Positions 34,360 to 46,184 of a DNA stretch of 64,000 nt are shown here, in pieces; the stretch's first letter is position 1; each line of letters begins with the position of its first letter. Where the stretch lies: the NCBI GenBank assembly GCA_025618425.1, contig CM046833.1, positions 39,127,274 to 39,191,273 on the forward strand, read 5' to 3'. The notes under the pieces are model-generated. The model was not told where the DNA came from and did no database searches. It was given only the letters and a program-made list of their open reading frames with translations. Both the position numbers and the translations under genes were made by a program. This DNA comes from Heliocidaris tuberculata (lineage: Eukaryota; Echinodermata; Echinoidea; Camarodonta; Echinometridae).

Positions 34360-35190
34360 CATCACATATAATCAGATCATGATGACAAGGCAAGGTAATA
34401 GAATGCCCATAAGAGAAAATTCTCTGTTTGCATGCTATAATCCAATATGGAATGCAAACTATCTAAAGTAATACAAATTTACAAGGTGCGTACAGGTCTG
34501 GCAATCATATACAAGTTCAAAATATGCATGTACATGTAGATGTATCATAACATAGTATAATTACATGTATAATGGAATGATGCAATGCAAAACTGCAAAA
34601 AATATGTATCATTAGAATTATTTGGAAATTTAGTACTGATTATGATTAAAAACATAATACATGTATCTTACCATAGCATAAATATAATGAAATGATGCAG
34701 TGAAAAGCCTGGAATATGCATCATCAAAATCATTTGAAAATTGAGTACCGAATACAGCCAAAATATACATGTACATGTACAATGTACATGTATCTGACCT
34801 TTAACATAGCATATTTACCTGTAGTTTGGAATGATGCAAAAAACATAAACATGTAAGCATGGAATATATTGTATCAAAACAATCTATAAAATCCAGTAGG
34901 CCTACTAAACTTAGTGAAATGTACATGTATATTTATATTACAACTACAATTGTATAGTAGTAAATTTACATGTAGACTGGAATGATGCAAAGAAAAGCCT
35001 GGAAGAATATATTTCCCCCAAAGGATATTAAACTCGAGTACTGGAGGCAGTGAAAATGTACAAAACATGATCCATGTCAAACAAAATCTTACACTGACGA
35101 CTCGGGTCTGACACTCTTATCAGAGATATATTTGATAATGTGAATATCTATACCTATGGATCTTGACTTGTGGCTTAGGCAGAAGATGCC
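34360..35190. other. ACATGTA-rich unique sequence
   Basis: A weak ~110-130 bp periodicity of GGAATGATGCA(A/G) and AAAGCCTGGAA units is visible at about 34570-35010. No gene is supported. Confidence 0.5.
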
Positions 35191-35197
35191 ATTAATC

Positions 35198-35379
35198 TAC
35201 AGTGGAAACACATTACAAAGAGCTCCGATATAACTAGATTCCTGTTACAAAAAGGTAATTTTGCTGGTTCCAGGTCTTAATGTTCTTTTGATTTTTTAAA
35301 CCTGATATAAGGAGGTTCCTGATATAACAAGGTAATTTTCATGGTCCCAAGGTCCTCGTTATAGTGAGTTTCCACTGTA
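35198..35379. mobile_element. Tc1/mariner-type MITE
   Basis: The ends TACAGTGGAAACAC and GAGTTTCCACTGTA are inverted and include TA at both edges, the usual target duplication. The interior has paired GATATAAC segments. Confidence 0.8.
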
Positions 35380-35689
35380 CTGCCAAATTATGTGAGCAAC
35401 AACATGCCTCATATGTTGCATGATGTAACCATGCAAGCATAATAACAGTGGTTTTTCAGGCAGAGTGCGCACCCCTTTCAATTGAGCCAAAACTGAAACA
35501 AAACAAAAAAAAGGAGGGGAGCTTTCTTGTCATGCTAAAATTGACATTTTGTATGACCTATGAAGCAAATTGAAGATGAATTTATTTTGTTAAGATTCTG
35601 GACCCCCCCCCCCCTCCCCCCAGCAAAGTGTGATAACCTTAACCTTTTTGTACTTGTCACTTTTTCATACATGTACTCATGTACATGTA

Positions 35690-36490
35690 TGCTACAGAGA
35701 TAGACCCAGAAAGAAATCTCAGAACATGAGAATGTGCAGACCCAAACATAGAACTCACAACTAACAGAGGAACAGTTCAGAATAACAGAACATAACATGG
35801 AAATAGTACAGACCTTGAGAGATGATTCATAACATGGAAATAGTAAAAACCCAGAGAGATAACTCACAACATGGAAATAGTACAAACCCTGAGAGATAAC
35901 TCATAACATGAGAATAGTTCAGACTCGGACACATAACTCAAAAAGTGGGAACAGTTCAGACCCAGAGCGATGATTTATAATACTGGAATAGTTCAGACTC
36001 AGACAGATAATTCATAACAGGGGAAAAGGTTAGACTCCGAAAGATACTCATACCATGGAAATTGTTTAGACCTAGAGAGATAGCTCATAACATGGAAAGA
36101 ACACAAACCCAGAGAGATAACTCAAAATATGGAATAGTTTAGACTAAGAGAGGTACTGTATACGGCATATATTTCACGGACATAAATTTTCGCGAATAGG
36201 ACTATCAGACTATTTTGCAAGTGGGTAAATTCGGGATTGAATATAGTACTGGTAGTAGTAAGCTGGCCGTCTCTGTGTATGGATGCCTAGACACACATCT
36301 ACTGCAGTACTGGTAGGCCATGTATAAAGCATTACAGCATGTATGTTGGCAATAATTTAGCATGCTACTAAATTGGCGACCCACTCGTGATTCCCGACAT
36401 TCGCAAAAATAAAATCCCCACGAAATATATGGTGTATACAGTAACTCATAACTGGGGTATAGTTCAAACTTCAGACTTAGAAAGATATAA
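35690..36490. repeat. ~37-bp minisatellite interrupted by a MITE
   Basis: Units such as AACATGGAAATAGTACAGAC and GAGAGATAACTCAT recur with a period near 37 bp from 35690 to 36153. One or two more units follow at 36444-36490 beyond the inserted MITE. Confidence 0.8.
36154..36443. mobile_element. TACTGTATAC-family MITE
   Basis: The ends TACTGTATACGGCATATATT and its near complement enclose TTTTCGCGAATA and ATTCGCAAAAATAAAA palindromic segments. It is inserted in the 37-bp minisatellite. A relative lies at 54726-54934. Confidence 0.8.
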
Positions 36491-36525
36491 TGTATCAATT
36501 AATGCATCATAGTACATCATTACAA

Positions 36526-37240
36526 CTAGACTTCATACTTTGGTTGGTTTGCTGGAAATTCAAGATCACCCTCTACAGTCAGTGGTTGCTTCTGGGTAGC
36601 AGTAGACATAACTAAATGAACACTGGGAGGCATAAATTGGGGCTGACTAGGCCCAGGATTCCCTGGTATGGTATTATTCCTCCAAGACACTGGCTGACTA
36701 CCAGTTTGATTCCTCAATGTTCCTGCCTGTTGCAAAGGTTGCCTCACAGGGAGATGGTCATGCGACCCTTGCAAGACTGGAATGTTGGTACCTACCCCCC
36801 GGTATGTTGTCTGCGGTAACACTGACATTGGCATGTAAAGGGTTCAAATTAATAGTGCTTGAGATGGCATCTTGGTACATTGCCCTAGACTGCCCTGATG
36901 GTAAAATGGCAGTGATATTTGTGTTCCCATGGTAACTGCCTCCTAATGGTTGCCAAGTTGATGTGCATGTAGAATGATTGATTCTGTAAAGAGTCGCCAC
37001 AGGTAGTTGGCATGAGGAGGGCACATCACCCGTGGGTTGCTATTGAGGGTGGTCTGATGGCTGTGATGTCCTTCTTGGAGGATGTACCTGGTATCATGGC
37101 TGTGATGTCCTTCTTGGAGGATGCACCTTGTATAAAGAGTGTACATCACCCACGGGTTGCTGTTGAGGGAGGTCTGATGGTTGTGATGTCCTTCTTGGAG
37201 GATGAACCTGGTATGAAGAGTCTACATCACCCATGGGTTG
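36526..37240 (-). pseudogene. degenerate continuation of NLR gene 2 tail
   Basis: Downstream of the TAG at 37243-37241 the same frame still spells three more copies or part-copies of the 27-residue tail unit, with a TGA and a second TAG inside. An 88-residue open stretch (37024-36758, minus) follows, then an overlapping 102-residue one (36834-36526) in a different frame. The switch falls near a GGGGGG run, so a one-base slip is possible. It reads as formerly coding, Pro/Gln/Asn-rich tail now outside the frame, or as 3' UTR. Confidence 0.5.
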
Positions 37241-37298
37241 CTATTGAGGGTGGTATGATGGCTGTGATGTCCCGATTGCTTGAGAATACATGTTCCAA
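37241..37298 (-). CDS. NLR gene 2 last exon: truncated tail
   Basis: The acceptor TTTGTAG| gives a first base that completes the codon left by the preceding exon. The peptide SWNMYSQAIGTSQPSYHPQ then meets TAG at 37243-37241, where gene 1 has a Gln-like codon and continues. Confidence 0.6.
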
Positions 37299-38154
37299 CT
37301 ACAAAGGAAACAGATTTGTGTACTCTTTGAAATATAAATATGCATAAAGATAATATCCAGAGTTAAAATTTTACATGAAAGTAAAAATCATTTGCAATTT
37401 CATATGGATACATTACAAATCTGAAAGTGTACCAATCACCAAAAAACATTTACTCTGTACGTTAGGGTTCCATGTCGCTATACTGTTTTCAAAGTATGAG
37501 CTTAAAATGTAAATTCTATTATGAGATATAATTATGTTATATATTTATTTAACATGCTTTAAATAAATATCAAAGCGACTTGTGAGTAGACTAGGTGCTC
37601 ACACACATTAGGGGCCCGCGCGAAACCCAAGAGCAAGTTCAGTTCCGCACGAGGGGGTTTTATGTTTTCCTTTATTTTCTTCATACTCCTTAACAATTAA
37701 CCCATAGAAGGTCAGATAAAGTGTTTTGAGGTTGATTTTATACATTCTAGCTGTACAAAAATTATTTTTTTACGTGACTGGTATCATTGGTACACTTTAA
37801 AACAAATCAACCACGAAATCATTATTACACTTTAAAACAAATCAACCACGAAATCACTATTACATGTAAGTATACCAGTTTCATTAAGCATTTAGCTTAG
37901 TAAATTTGTAAGAAGAATAAAGCAGAAAATTATAGTTACAAAATGAATTCGCGAACACATGAATTTATACAAAAGTTTTGTTGCAGTTACTTTACTGTAG
38001 ATAATATAGGCATTTCTATCAAATAGAATAAAACTTTTTCCTGCATAATCAGTGCTACCATGTATGGGGTCTTCAGTAAGTTGTATATGATGAGGTGAAA
38101 AAACAGTATCACTCGAACACATGCTCCCTGCTAGAGTATACATGTACATGTATG
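37299..38154. other. NLR gene 2 last intron, distal part
   Basis: A ~32-bp direct repeat (CACTTTAAAACAAATCAACC) occurs twice at about 37793-37855. I see nothing else. Confidence 0.5.
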
Positions 38155-40692
38155 CAATGGGTGATTTTACGCTCGGTGTTGTTGTTTGGCGTTGGTGTTT
38201 ATAGAGCAAAAATTCTCCTAAAATCGAGCTCCAACACAGCTGTTCAGATTAATGAGCCGATACTGATATCCTAACAAAGCGCATCGATAGCTTAACACTG
38301 GTAATGGCGTTAGCACTATTCTCAACGAAGAAGAAAAATTTATTTTTAACTACTGAATTATTATTCTAGAATATCGTAAAATTGTATGAGTAGTCCGGTA
38401 ATTCTAAAAGCAATCCTTATTTGATCTAGAGACCGGTAAGAAACTTCACAGAAATAGATAGTATTGACAGGAACAGTAAGTTTAGATTTAATTTCTCTCG
38501 AGTTTATCACTTGCAGCAGAAAATGCTGCGGTAGCTAATGCAGCTAGACGCCGGATCAGACGGCGCAGCGTGTACTTTGCAAAAGGCCAAATTTCGGGAA
38601 TTGGCTCAGATTAGCCGTGAAGTTTCATTACTTTTGTATTGTGATTGTTGATTTAGAGCTCATCCTAGTTAATAATGTGGATTCTCTGGGTCTTTTACTA
38701 CGGAATATCTAACATCATATTTATCAAATCTATCTGTAAAAAAAATTAGGGAGGATTTTTTTATTCACTCCTTCCGCCCATTTAAAAAGCAAAGTAGATC
38801 TAGTTCCTTTCCATGTGCTCTAGATCGAACGTTAGACTAAATGTTGGCCTAGATTTAATTTCAGACCTATGTGAACATACTACCTCATAACACCTGTAAA
38901 ATTACACTTCACATGATGCCTACTGACTTTATTTCTCACTGCTAATTGCCAAAATTTCCCATATCTAGCATTCAAGTAGCAACACCAACACCAACACCGA
39001 ACGTGAAATGAAAATTTCTTAATCCCTAGGGGTATAGTGTTAGTGAACGGAATTTTGTACATGAAATTAAACACCAACTGCCGAGCTCGGTTCAGCAGAC
39101 AACATTTGACAAAAATTAAACACCGGCAACCTCGTCAGAAAATCAGGGCTCGTATTCTATAAACTACTCAAGAAAGCTATTCAAGAACTTTTTCTCATCT
39201 TTTTTCTTAAGATAAAATCTTAATCAAAATGCGTATTCAATATAAAGATATTTGCTAAGAACTTTTTCTTAACTTAAGACTTTTTCTTATCCGATTTTTC
39301 AGAGTTACGTATAAAATCTTAAATTTTTTCCAAGTCAAAATTCTTAAAGGGACATCCGTATTCTAATGCACAAAGATAAGTAAGAATTCTACCCTATATT
39401 TAAGCATCCTAGGGAGGATGCTAAAATGGTCCGCTGGGCTAGCTGCTGACAGGGCTGCAGACACAAAGATTAAAAACCTACATGTATATGGCTTTGACTA
39501 TATGATGAAAACATATGAATGTAACATGTACCACTGGGCATGTACCATGGATATATCTATGAATGCACGTACTGCAGGTTTTAGACTTTAGTTGACCTAC
39601 ATTATGTATTTATAGATATTTGCAGCTGTGTGAGCTATCTATATGCACGCCGCAAAGCGCAGTGCATGCAGTCGAGTCGACAGTAAACGTACGTACGCAT
39701 GTATAAGCACAGTGTGGAATTTTGATTTGTATACAAAAATGAAAGAGCCGATCTATAACAGTGACTGTCATGACACAACTTGGAAATTGTGAATTAACAA
39801 CACACTTTAATTGATATGGAGACAGAGACCCCGGGCATTGTTAGGTGAGATAAAAATATGTGTTTAATATGACTGAGACCTGAGTAGACCTGTAATGTTA
39901 GATCTAACAATAGATCTAACACCAACTTTAGATCTAGTTAACGTACTAGATCTAGTCGTCTAGTGCCCACTAAGGCACTAGACGACTGGACTAGCAGGCC
40001 GCCGATGTACTTAGCATTAGCCATGGCCGGACGGGCGACGGGACTATACAGCTAGCTATGTGGAGCCTAGCCTAGGCCTGCCTAACTAAGTCTAAAATAT
40101 TAAATAGCACTATAGGCTCTTCTAAATTGTTAGAAAGAGAAGTACAGTGGCCTAGACTAGACTCTAGATGATGGATATAGGTCCAGGAGAGGAGGTCTTA
40201 ACTGATCCAGAGGGCTAGCTAGGCTAAGTAAATCTAGTTAGTGCAAAGTCGGTCAAGCCCAAAATTATGAGCATTAATCATTTCTGTTCGGTTCTCCCAT
40301 ACCCTTTGTGTATAATTTTCCTGCGGTGCGATTTTCATTTCAACACGCAAAATGCATAGGCAAATTTGAGCTGCAGTTGTGTCGCTCAACTCGGCTATAT
40401 CTGAATTGGCATAATGATGTCATCGAATCTAAGAAATTTGTTTAATCTGTCGTCTTAGGTAAGAAAAAGTGCTTAAAGGGCATATTTCTTAAACAAGACA
40501 AATTCTTAGAAAATTTCTTAAACTTAAGAAAAATGTCTTAAGAGTTTATTGAATACGGGCCCAGAGGTCAACACCTAACACTGACTGATTTTTTTTTCTC
40601 CTTTCACAGTCGGTGTTACATGTAGATCATGATTTCGCGGCAAAATAAACACTAACCCCAAACACCAACACCAAGGGTGAAATCACCCATTG
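38155..40692. mobile_element. ~2.5-kb element with CAATGGGTGATTT ends
   Basis: The left end CAATGGGTGATTTTACGCTC and the right end (inverse) CAATGGGTGATTTCACCCTT are followed on both sides by GGTGTTGGTGTTT-like repeats. A second element is nested inside at 39146-40562. I see no transposase and no clear target duplication. It lies in the last intron of gene 2. Confidence 0.6.
39146..40562. mobile_element. nested element with GGGCYCGTATTC ends
   Basis: Inverted ends GGGCTCGTATTCTATAAACT and GGGCCCGTATTCAATAAACT are followed by CTTAAGA-rich stretches. The ~1.3-kb interior contains AGATCTAAC/CTAGATCTAG-rich sequence and no gene that I recognise. Confidence 0.65.
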
Positions 40693-40812
40693 TGTCTTGT
40701 TAAATTATTCTTTTAAATGCTCTAAATCTTGACTTTATATCTGATTATTTTACACACAGTTATCTGAAATTATCAGGTTTTATCATATTATCATAATATT
40801 TACAGCACTAAC

Positions 40813-40910
40813 CTTTGAAAAGCTGTGAGTGAACAAAGAAATGAATCCAAGTCCTCTTGAGAAACTCCATTGAACCAGAAATTTCCCTTCCTGACTTGAG
40901 GAAAACAACC
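40813..40910 (-). CDS. NLR gene 2 post-LRR exon
   Basis: A 98-nt exon (TTGCAG|GGT to AAAG|GTTAGT), nine bases shorter than in gene 1. The peptide is GCFPQVRKGNFWFNGVSQE onward. It starts in phase 0 and leaves two bases. Confidence 0.75.
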
Positions 40911-41343
40911 CTGCAAAAAATAAAAACAAATCACTGATTGTATCAGGAAAAGGTGATCGGATCTATTTCAGTCTGCCAGACAATCTGTTTTCTTTAAGCA
41001 TATACATGTACATTGTAAGTTCATCTAATACAGAGAATTTGCCACAAATAAACAAAATTAAAACAAAAAACATAACAATAAAATATTGCAAGTAAAACAA
41101 AGCCAAACTCGTCTACAAAAGTTCTTTACTCTCAATTTTACTAAAATTATAAATAGAAATTGATCAGCACACATCACAATGTAATCTTTTCTTTCTGAAA
41201 AAGTAATGGGAGACACAGTAGTTTTACATGCATGGAATGGTATTGGTAGTAGCATACGTACATGTAACAGCATCAGTATAATTTCAAGTTCTATGTAATA
41301 AGAATGATGATGATAACAAAAATAACAATGATAACTAGAATCG

Positions 41344-41599
41344 TATCCGGACAACTACCCCCTGGACAACTACCCCCCGAACAACTACCCCCTGGACAGC
41401 TACCCCCGGAAAAATTGTCCTGGGGGGGTAGTTGTCCTGGGGGGTAGTTGTCCTGGGGGGTAATTGTCCTGGGGGGTAATTGTCCTGGGGGGTAGTTGTC
41501 CTGGGGGGTAATTGTCCTGGGGGGTAGTTGTCCTGGGGGGTAGATGTCCTGGGGGGTAGATGTCCTAGGGGGGTAGTCGTCCAGGGGGTGGTTTTCCGA
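41344..41599. repeat. inverted GGACAACTACCCCC arrays, copy 2
   Basis: A short forward array (41344-41410) faces a longer reverse array of CCTGGGGGGTAGTTGTCC-like units (to 41599). Its left edge, TATCCGGACAAC, is identical to that of the copy at 31831. Confidence 0.85.
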
Positions 41600-42165
41600 G
41601 CATTCATGAGCATTCTTGAAAAAGTGAGGAAGTTGTTTGATCCGCAATATTTTCCCAACTTATTGCCATAATATGTCGTTACCATGGCAATGCAGTTTCC
41701 GACACATTCCAAAAATATGTCTTGCACATCTTCATCCCAAGACAAATGTATGTGCCAAATTTCATGAGCACTGCTCGAAAAATGAGGAAGTAGTTCGATC
41801 TGCAAGATTTCCCACTGATTTAATGCCATAATATGCCTTTGCCATGCTGTTACCATGGCAACGCAGTTTCCGACACATTCAAAAAATATGTTTTGCACAT
41901 CTTCACCACAAGACCAATCTGTGTGCCGAATTTCATGAGCATTGCTTGAAAAATGAGGAAGTAGTTCGATCTGCAAGATTTCCCACTGATTTAATGCCAT
42001 AATATGCCTTTGCCATGCTGTTACCATGGCAACGCAGTTTCCGACACATTCAATACATATGTTTTGCACATCTCCATCCCAATACAAATATGTGTGGCAA
42101 AATTCACGCGCATTGCTCGAAAAATGAGGAAGTAGTTCGATGCGCAAAATTTGCAACGGACCGCC
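41600..42165. repeat. ~177-bp tandem repeat, three units
   Basis: Units share CCATGGCAACGCAGTTTCCG, a CATTCAAAAAATATGTTTTGC segment, TTTCATGAGCA and GAAAAATGAGGAAGTAGTTC. The block ends near a CGCCCACCCGACCGTACACT tail and GGTGGGGGTATAATA. The 281-residue minus-strand frame at 41335-42180 translates this repeat. Confidence 0.8.
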
Positions 42166-42483
42166 CACCCGACCGTACACTGATTCCTATATACCCTCTT
42201 CAAACTTTGTTTGGTGGGGGTATAATAACAATAACAAAAAAATAATGCTAACAAAACAAGAATAATAATATCAAATATGTTGGGGCTATAAACAAAATTT
42301 ACAAAAGTAATACCAAAATCACAGGCTCAAAGAGAAACAAAAAATACAGATTCAAATGAGCAGTGCATCATTGTGTTAGATTTGAGGTCCACTCTCAGTG
42401 ATTGACAACAGCTGTTATCAGGTTAATTCCCGAATGATGTCGAATCCCTCAAGAGAACCCACAGCCATTGGTCTTTAAATGAT

Positions 42484-44215
42484 GTTTGAAGCAGTGCTGT
42501 AGTCGAGTCCATCCCATCCGAGTCCGAGTCCCTGGAGTCCGAGTCCGAGTCCGAGTCCGAGTTCGAGTCCAAGTCCGAGTCCTGGCATCCGAGTCCCGAG
42601 ACCTGGACATCCGAATCCGAGTCCGAGTCCGAGTCCTAATGGGAACATCTTAAATTGCATTTTTTTAAAGTCACATAATTTTTATTATGATAAATGCCTC
42701 ACAGTGAACTCTCTATAACATAAATAGTTTCTGGTTCATTGAAAACTTCCATTTGTCAGAGAATTTAATTTATTGTAACCTTTCTTAGTACAAATGTGGA
42801 CAACTATAAAGGCTTGCTCACAAATGAGTGATTTGTCGCCGTGACATGGCGCTTGGTGCTTAATAAGATTAAGTTCAGTAAGATTTCCAGACATAACACT
42901 AAAAATTCTGACAGAAATGAGGAAACTATTGGAAATGTTGAGATAAATGTCTATGGTTAGATTTTCGGTGATGGTTTGGTGTACTGGTGGAATTTCAGAA
43001 GTTTTATTAACCAAAATACTAAACACGTGAACATGCACTCCTTTTGTGCCAAGGTAATGACTGTCTCGTTGACAAATGGCTCATATGTGCACAAGCCTTA
43101 GTATTTTGCTTGTATTCACAGTAATTATAGAGAGTTGACTCTATTGTTTCTGTGATACCTCAATGAAGAAAAGTTACACAAAATAATATTTGTTCATTTC
43201 AAAGGCCTATAATTTTATCTTTTATCAATTATAAGTCAACAGAACAAAACGATAACTTGAATGCCATGAACATGATTAAAGCCAATATAGAAAAGAAAGT
43301 TTCCCACTGAAATGGAAAAAAAAGGGAAAAATAATATTTTCCCAAGAACACCAATAGTTCAATCTTATCAAATAGCTGATTAAATTAATACAAAAGTGAA
43401 TCGTCAAACCCTAATAAAACCCTTGTACATGTATCAGCTAGTTCATTAAACTGGCTTGATGGCTTGTAATACAAGTGCTACATTAACATTCATTTTGGAA
43501 ACTGACTACATGACTAAGTGACTCAAGTAAAACAAATGTAATTGTTAAACCGTAATAAAACCGTTTGACACTGCCAAAAAATTTAAATTGCTGACTTTGA
43601 CTTTTTGCCACATTTGACTTTTTGCCACAGGAACATACATTAGGTTGCAAGTAAAAAGATATTTAAAAAGATTATAAACACTGTAGTTTATAATACTAGC
43701 TTGAAATACAAGTGGAATAGTAATCTGTTTGAGACTGCCCAAAATATCCCAGGCTGGGTCTGTGGGAAACGTGTGTTATAGATTAATCCATCTCTAAATG
43801 GTTAATATCAATTTCAACACTTGTCTGTGTCATACGTGTATAACGAGTGTATACGGGTATAACACGACTTATCTTAACATCTATCATCTATTTGTGTGCA
43901 TTCTCGTACCGTTGCGGCGATCGATGTTTTAAAGTTCATGTTTAAAATACCGCTCAATCGAGCAAGGTGCGTGAAAATAGAGGGGGTTTTTTGCATGCCC
44001 TGGGGTAATATTTTGAGCTAAAATTAAAAGCGGAAAATGGAAAAAATTGCCGGTCTCGTTGGCGGCCTCGGCCAGATTTTTGCCCGAGTCACCACTGGTC
44101 GAGACCGAGTCCTTGTGGCTCGAGTCCGAGTCCGAGTCCGAGTCCCGAGAAATAGGGACTCGAGACCGGTCTCGAGTCCGAGTCCGGACTCGAGTCCTAC
44201 AGCACTGGTTTGAAG
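42484..44215. mobile_element. hAT-like element with GAGTCC arrays, copy 2
   Basis: The element proper is 42492-44207 (1,716 bp), bounded by the 8-bp duplication GTTTGAAG at 42484-42491 and 44208-44215. The ends CAGTGCTGTAGTCGAGTCC and CAGTGCTGTAGGACTCGAG carry GAGTCC hexamer arrays inside them. The interior is colinear with 28898-30759 but lacks the nested 234-bp insertion. It lies in the intron between the last LRR exon and the post-LRR exon of gene 2. Confidence 0.9.
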
Positions 44216-44381
44216 TAAACTTGCTTGTGAATATAGTCAAGTAGTGGCTGTGGTAGTAGTAGTAGTCGTAGTCTATTAGCAACAGTAGTTTGATACTAGT
44301 GGTAGAAAAAACATGTACATGTAGGCATTATTGCACCTCTCCAAAGTGAGCCTCTGCATGAGACGGACATGAAGTACATAC

Positions 44382-44549
44382 CTGTATGGATGATGCCTTT
44401 GCTTTCAATTCAGAGCAGAATTCGTCATTGAGATCTATTCCACCCAGTGTCAGGTCAGTCAGGTTCGGTAAAGAACATACTGCTTCTGCTAGGTGATGTG
44501 ATGAGGCTGGTGTGAGACACTGGACATGTTGAAGGTTCAATGTTTGGAC
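44382..44549 (-). CDS. NLR gene 2 LRR exon 4
   Basis: A 168-nt phase-0 exon of two RI-type LRRs, VQTLNLQHVQCLTPASSHHL to LKAKASSIQ, with DLNDEFCSEL in the second repeat. Confidence 0.85.
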
Positions 44550-45090
44550 CTGCAATAGTACAAGTACACATAGGCAGCTAATATTTCAGTTTACTACACT
44601 GTACACTGTAACTGTTCCTCAAATTGCTCCATTTATGATTGATTTTATTAATGATCAAGAATCGGTGAAAACGACTGAACCTCTTTGCTCTGTAAAACAT
44701 GTATGTTTGACTAACATGATACACCTAAAGCTTCTGCTAACAGGTTGAATACAGATATATATGTACATATTCCATACATCCTCTATCCATTACATGAGGG
44801 CAGAGCTGGGAGATTACTCACAGACATTTGGATTTAATGGACACTTGATAAAAAATGAAAAAAATAAATAAATAAATAAATCTCTCGCCTGTGTCTGAAT
44901 ATCTGTGTCAATACCCAACATTTTACCTTTTTCTCTTGTGCATGGTGAGCACACTGAATACCTAGTGAACCTCATGTTTGTTTTTTTTTAAAAACATGTA
45001 GAACTAAGAAGAAACAAGTAAGTATTATTGCACCTTTCTGCAATTATCTTCTTCATGACAATAACATGAAGTACATGTATACACACATAC

Positions 45091-45261
45091 CTGTAAGGAT
45101 GATGCCTTTGCTTTCAATGTAGAGCAGAACTCCTCACACAGAACCATTCTACACAGGATCAGGTCAGTCAGGTGTGGCATAGAACACAGTGCTTTGGCCA
45201 GGTGATGGGATGAGGCTGGTGTTGGACATCTGCCATAGTTATCAAGGTTCAGTGCCTGGAC
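45091..45261 (-). CDS. NLR gene 2 LRR exon 3
   Basis: A 171-nt phase-0 exon, VQALNLDNYGRCPTPASSHH onward, one codon longer in its first repeat and ending LKAKASSLQ. Confidence 0.85.
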
Positions 45262-45436
45262 CTGCAAAAGTCCCAAGTAGTAGGTATGGTTGGAGAAAAA
45301 TAGATATAAAAACAAAATATCTGATTTATTTGATTTAAATCACAATTTATTTGATTTATTGTATCAAGCATTTTGTACAAATATTATTCATGTTGTCAAT
45401 GACCTCCCATGACAACACCATAAAATACACACATAC

Positions 45437-45604
45437 CTGTACAGATGAGGCCCTTGCTTTCAACGTAGAGCAGAACTCCTCATTGAGATCCATTCCATGC
45501 AGTGTCAGGTCAGTCAGGTTTGGCATAGAACACAGTGCTTCTCCTAGATGATGTGATGAGGTTGGTGTTGGGCACTTGACATCATTGAGCCAGAGGGTGA
45601 GGAC
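45437..45604 (-). CDS. NLR gene 2 LRR exon 2
   Basis: A 168-nt phase-0 exon, VLTLWLNDVKCPTPTSSHHL onward, ending LKARASSVQ. It has a few private substitutions relative to its siblings. Confidence 0.85.
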
Positions 45605-45726
45605 CTGTTTTGTTTATGAATACAGTTAAGTAGATCACACATACAGTGTACAAGCATATTATGTTTTACTTCCTGGTTTCTCACTTTATTCTTACATTCA
45701 TTACAGAGCTGTATTCAAAATCATGG

Positions 45727-45920
45727 GCCTGAATTCATGAAAGAGGCTTATTCTAAACCAGGGTCTAAATCATGCTTTAAACCTCCGCCATGGACTAAAA
45801 TAAATGAGAATATTTAAGCACATTATTGTCTGCCCACTGGACAAGAGGACATGCGTGTACTACGTTTATGGAGGTATAAACCATGGTTTAAAATAAACCT
45901 CTTTCGTGAATTCGGGCCAT
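45727..45920. mobile_element. palindromic MITE, GGCCYGAATTCAC family
   Basis: The ends GGGCCTGAATTCATGAAAG and GGCCCGAATTCACGAAAG are inverted and enclose paired TAAACC(A/T)(T/C)GG segments. Related to 17635-17905. Confidence 0.8.
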
Positions 45921-46184
45921 AGTCTCCACAACAAATGATTGAATAGGATTTTTTTGTGTGTTTGTTCTGTTTTTTTAATTAATTCAATTCTTTTCCATTA
46001 TGATTTTTTTTTGCCACAAAAAGGATGATTTATGTAGCAATCTTTTTCATAATGTATTTTTAGGGCTTCCAACCTGATTACATTGATTATTCCCAGTGTC
46101 ACAAATTAAGTTCCAGTAATCCAACTAGTAAAACTTGAACGTTATTTAATTGCAGTTTTATATAAAATAATTAATACTTTTCCC

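Noticed and set aside
41335..42180. 281-residue minus-strand open frame
   Set aside because: It translates a 177-bp tandem repeat plus part of the GGACAACTACCCCC array; there is no domain and the peptide repeats with the DNA period.
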